64,000 bases of DNA, from assembly GCF_047238125.1 (NCBI RefSeq), contig NZ_JBDFMH010000001.1, positions 3,414,510 through 3,478,509 of the forward strand, in the 5' to 3' direction. Source of the DNA: JBDFMH01 sp047238125 (GTDB lineage: Bacteria; Pseudomonadota; Alphaproteobacteria; Sphingomonadales; Sphingomonadaceae). The translations under genes and the position numbers were made by a program. The notes under the pieces are model-generated. The model worked only from the letters and a program-made list of their open reading frames with translations. It had not been told where the DNA came from and did not search any database. Positions 61,368-64,000 of the stretch are shown piece after piece. How positions within the stretch are numbered: the first letter of the stretch is position 1; every line of letters starts with the position of its first letter.

Positions 61368-61876
61368 GCGTCGCGATTCGCACCGGCGTCTACCCCGGCA
61401 CCTTCGATCCCGTCACGCTCGGCCACATGGACATCATCCGGCGTGGTGCCAAGCTGGTCGATCGGTTCGTGATCGGGGTGACGACGAACCCGTCGAAATC
61501 GCCGATGTTCACCGTCGAGGAACGGCTGGCGATGGTGCGGCGCGAGGTTGCCGACATCGACGGCGCGATCGAGGTGGTCGCGTTCGATTCGCTGCTGATG
61601 GATTTCGCCGAGAAGATGGGCGCCGGCATCATCGTGCGCGGGCTGCGCGCCGTTGCCGATTTCGAGTATGAATATCAGATGGCGGGCATGAACCAGCAGC
61701 TAAACAACCGCATCGAGACCGTCTTCCTGATGGCCGATGTTGCGTTGCAACCGATCGCATCGCGGCTGGTGAAGGAAATCGCCTTCTATGGCGGCGATGT
61801 GCGTCGGTTCGTCCCCCCAGCGATCAACGCCGAGGTTTGCGCGCGCGTCGAAAAGCTTGGGCGCAAGGGCAGTTGA
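61364..61876 (+). CDS. coaD: Phosphopantetheine adenylyltransferase
   Basis: CoaD makes dephospho-CoA from phosphopantetheine and ATP, the fourth step in CoA synthesis. The 170 residues carry the nucleotidyl-transferase motif YPGTFDPVTLGH (about 9-20) and the ISSTxxR-equivalent region near ALQPIASRLVKEIAFYGGD. The start is TTG at 61364, fused to the ispA stop (TTGA), which is unusual but the only start in register with the family N-terminus. Coupled translation follows ispA. Confidence 0.94.
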   Translation: MSVAIRTGVYPGTFDPVTLGHMDIIRRGAKLVDRFVIGVTTNPSKSPMFTVEERLAMVRREVADIDGAIEVVAFDSLLMDFAEKMGAGIIVRGLRAVADFEYEYQMAGMNQQLNNRIETVFLMADVALQPIASRLVKEIAFYGGDVRRFVPPAINAEVCARVEKLGRKGS

Positions 61877-61944
61877 CCTCGGTTCAGCGCGCGGCAAGGT
61901 GCATGCGCACAGGGGCGCGCTTTCCCCACGGGAGTGTTCGAGTG

Positions 61945-62775
61945 ATGCGGTTCAAGCAGTTGGCGACGATGATCTGGGGGCTGCTGTTCGCCGGCGCCGC
62001 ACTGGCCCAGGCGCCGGTTGCGACCGCAACGCCTGCGCCGACCGCCACGCCACCGCTGGAGGCGGTCAATACCCTCTACCTCGATCTGTCGACCGGCGGG
62101 CGTGTTACCATCCAGCTGCGCCCCGACAAGGCGCCGCAGAGCGTCGAGCGGATCAAGGCGCTGGTGCGCCGCGGCTTTTATGACGGGCTGACCTTTCACC
62201 GCGTGATCGAAGGCTTCATGGCGCAGACCGGCGATCCCAAGGGCGATGGATCGGGCGGATCGGAACTGGCGGACCTGAAGGCCGAGTTCAACGATCTGCC
62301 GCATGTCCGCGGCGTGATGTCGATGGCGCGGGCGGAAGATGTGAACAGCGCCAACAGCCAGTTCTTCATCATGCTCTCACCCAACCTGCGGCTGGACGGC
62401 AAATACAGCGCGATCGGGCGAGTCGTCTCCGGCATGGCCTATGTCGATGCGATCGAGCGCGGCGAGCCGCCGGCCAATCCATCAAAGATCGTGAAGGCGT
62501 CGCTGGCGCAGGATGCCGGCCCGGCCCCCGCGGCCGCAGCCCCGGCCGCGGGCGATGCCGCCGCCGCGGCGGCCGCCAATGCCGCCGCCCAGGCCGCCGA
62601 CAGCGCGATCGCCGCGGATGACAGCGCCAATGCCGCCAAGTCGGGCGACCGGGCGACTGCGACCGAGCGAGCGGAGGCGGCAAAGGTTTCGGCCGAAGGG
62701 GCCGCCGAAGCCGCGAAGGACGCGGCCGAGGCCGCAGACCAGGCCGCCAAGGCGGATGCGCCGCCGCAGGAATAG
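61945..62775 (+). CDS. Peptidyl-prolyl cis-trans isomerase (cyclophilin), periplasmic
   Basis: A 276-residue cyclophilin with a signal peptide (MIWGLLFAGAALAQA). The PPIase core spans about 45-200 with FYDGLTFHRVIEGFMAQTGD, NSANSQFFIM and YSAIGRVVSG. The C-terminal ~75 residues (from about 200) are nearly all Ala, Glu, Lys, Asp with AAEAA repeats, probably a long helix or coiled coil of unknown use. It lies 68 bases after coaD and may share its promoter. Confidence 0.92.
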   Translation: MRFKQLATMIWGLLFAGAALAQAPVATATPAPTATPPLEAVNTLYLDLSTGGRVTIQLRPDKAPQSVERIKALVRRGFYDGLTFHRVIEGFMAQTGDPKGDGSGGSELADLKAEFNDLPHVRGVMSMARAEDVNSANSQFFIMLSPNLRLDGKYSAIGRVVSGMAYVDAIERGEPPANPSKIVKASLAQDAGPAPAAAAPAAGDAAAAAAANAAAQAADSAIAADDSANAAKSGDRATATERAEAAKVSAEGAAEAAKDAAEAADQAAKADAPPQE

Positions 62776-62790
62776 GGTGCGATTCTTAAA

Positions 62791-62867
62791 TCCGTTCGTC
62801 CCGAGCGAAGCCGAGGGACGTCGTTCCGGGCGCAGCGCGCATCTCGACTTCGCTCTATACGAACGGA
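62791..62867. repeat. REP-like inverted repeat, copy 2
   Basis: Arms at 62791-62816 and 62842-62867 are imperfect reverse complements (about 20 of 26 matching), starting TCCGTTCGT. The motif shares TCCGTTCG with copy 1. It lies between the cyclophilin gene and queA and could form a hairpin in the read-through transcript. Confidence 0.7.
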
Positions 62868-62894
62868 TGACTTTCTCGAGCCGCTTGAAAGCTG

Positions 62895-63929
62895 ATGCGC
62901 GTCGACCTCTTCGATTTCGAACTGCCGCCCGAACGGATCGCGCTGCGGCCGGCCGCGCCTCGCGATAGCGCGCGGCTGCTGCTGCTCGATGGCGGCCGGA
63001 CCGAGGATCGCAGCGTATCCGATCTGCCCGCGCTGCTGCGCGCCGGCGATTGCCTGGTCTTCAACGACACCCGCGTGATCCCCGCCCAGCTGGAAGGACG
63101 GCGCGGCGAGGCGCGGATCGGCGCGACGCTGCACAAGCGCGAGGGCTCGCGCGCATGGCGCGCCTTGGTGCGCAACGCCAAACGCGTGCGTGATGGCGAC
63201 CGGATCGCGTTCGCCGCTGGCGTCTCCGCGATTGCCGGAGAGCGCGCGGCCGATGGCTCGCTGCTGCTGCGCTTCGAGGGCGAGGAGCCCGTCGAGCTGC
63301 TGCTGGAACGCGCGGGCACGATGCCGCTGCCGCCCTATATTGCCGGCAAGCGCGCGACCGACGCCCGCGACCACGACGATTATCAGACGATGTTCGCCGC
63401 CGAGCCCGGCGCGGTCGCCGCCCCCACCGCCGCGCTGCACTTCACGTCCGGGCTGATGGCCGCGCTGGCGGAGGCCGGGATCGATCACGCCACGCTCACC
63501 CTGCATGTCGGCGCGGGCACCTTCCTGCCGGTCAAGGCAGAGGATACTACCGACCATGCGATGCACGCCGAATGGGGCCGCATCGACGCCGCCACCGCCG
63601 ATCGACTGAATGCTGTGCGGCAGCGCGGCGGACGGCTGATCGCGGTCGGCACCACCAGCCTGCGCCTGATCGAAAGCGCCTGCGGGGTAGACGGCATCAT
63701 CCGCCCGTTCGAAGGCGATACCGCGATCTTCATCACCCCCGGCTATCGCTTCCGCGGCATCGACGGCCTGCTGACCAACTTCCACTTGCCGCGCTCGACG
63801 CTGTTCATGCTGGTCTCTGCGCTGATGGGGTTGGAGCGGATGCAGGCGGCCTATGGCCATGCGATCGCGAACGGCTACCGCTTCTATTCATACGGCGATG
63901 CGTCGCTGCTGTTGCCGGGGGCGCGGTGA
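62895..63929 (+). CDS. queA: tRNA preQ1(34) S-adenosylmethionine ribosyltransferase-isomerase
   Basis: QueA makes epoxyqueuosine in tRNA using SAM as ribosyl donor. The 344 residues match family length, with MRVDLFDFELPPERIALRPA at the start, FNDTRVIPAQLEG (about 56-68), APTAALHFT and HVGAGTFLPV, and C-terminal GIDGLLTNFHLPRSTLFMLV. tgt, its usual neighbour, would lie just past the window edge. The last 71 bases hold nothing I can identify. Confidence 0.96.
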   Translation: MRVDLFDFELPPERIALRPAAPRDSARLLLLDGGRTEDRSVSDLPALLRAGDCLVFNDTRVIPAQLEGRRGEARIGATLHKREGSRAWRALVRNAKRVRDGDRIAFAAGVSAIAGERAADGSLLLRFEGEEPVELLLERAGTMPLPPYIAGKRATDARDHDDYQTMFAAEPGAVAAPTAALHFTSGLMAALAEAGIDHATLTLHVGAGTFLPVKAEDTTDHAMHAEWGRIDAATADRLNAVRQRGGRLIAVGTTSLRLIESACGVDGIIRPFEGDTAIFITPGYRFRGIDGLLTNFHLPRSTLFMLVSALMGLERMQAAYGHAIANGYRFYSYGDASLLLPGAR

Positions 63930-64000
63930 CGATCACCTTTCAGGTTTGGCTCGCGCTTTCGGCTTGAGATGATCAGATGTGCCGATCCTTACCGCCTTGC

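Overview
This window is chromosomal DNA of a high-GC alphaproteobacterium, most likely a sphingomonad (Sphingomonas or Novosphingobium-like). The signs are very GC-rich third codon positions, the xerD-accA and methyltransferase/comF-grxC-nitrilase-DUF1178 blocks, DUF1192 beside a quinone oxidoreductase, a TrcR (DUF1013) regulator, several TonB-dependent receptor genes and abundant GTG/TTG starts. Assignments rest on reading motifs by eye; no database search was run. I saw no tRNA, rRNA, CRISPR array, IS element or prophage, and no stretch longer than 300 bases lacks a gene.

Layout. 1-12.3 kb is core genome: a truncated membrane protein, aroB-aroK (minus), then a plus-strand run of a small membrane protein, a secreted helical protein, xerD, accA and an M48 protease. 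Two orphan Flp pilins, a Nudix enzyme, a methyltransferase divergent from comF, and grxC-nitrilase-DUF1178 follow. 12.4-13.9 kb is a scar in which the 3' parts of a TonB receptor gene and a divergently oriented MFS gene are joined head to head. 13.9-30.8 kb is a catabolic island. A minus-strand operon (acyl-CoA synthetase, crotonase, SDR, amidohydrolase) faces a plus-strand run (unknown duplicated protein, aldehyde dehydrogenase, GMC oxidoreductase, quinohemoprotein dehydrogenase, TonB receptor, NTF2-like protein, sorbosone-type dehydrogenase with cytochrome c), closed by a second acyl-CoA synthetase. Together they suggest import of a poorly permeating compound, periplasmic and cytosolic oxidation of an alcohol to an acid, CoA activation and further breakdown. 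Next are katG and a prolyl oligopeptidase.

35.5-40.0 kb holds an overlapping three-gene minus-strand operon that I consider the most novel part: a short helical protein, a 1014-residue Pro-rich multidomain protein ending in a HECGH putative zinc-protease motif, and a putative lipoprotein. It resembles an effector with accessory and possible immunity genes, but no secretion machinery is visible here. A LuxR-type regulator and an APC transporter follow; the transporter has a strong orphan terminator in its leader.

43-64 kb is again mostly housekeeping: ThpR, Bax inhibitor-1 family, GSTs, dienelactone hydrolase, an S9 peptidase, a HAD phosphatase, an MbcA/ParS-like small protein, an IF-1 paralogue beside a cold-shock protein, clpA, DUF1192-quinone oxidoreductase, a PlcP/Agt-like pair that may remodel membrane lipids, TrcR, a fatty acyl-CoA ligase, xseB-ispA-coaD-cyclophilin-queA, and two REP-like inverted repeats.
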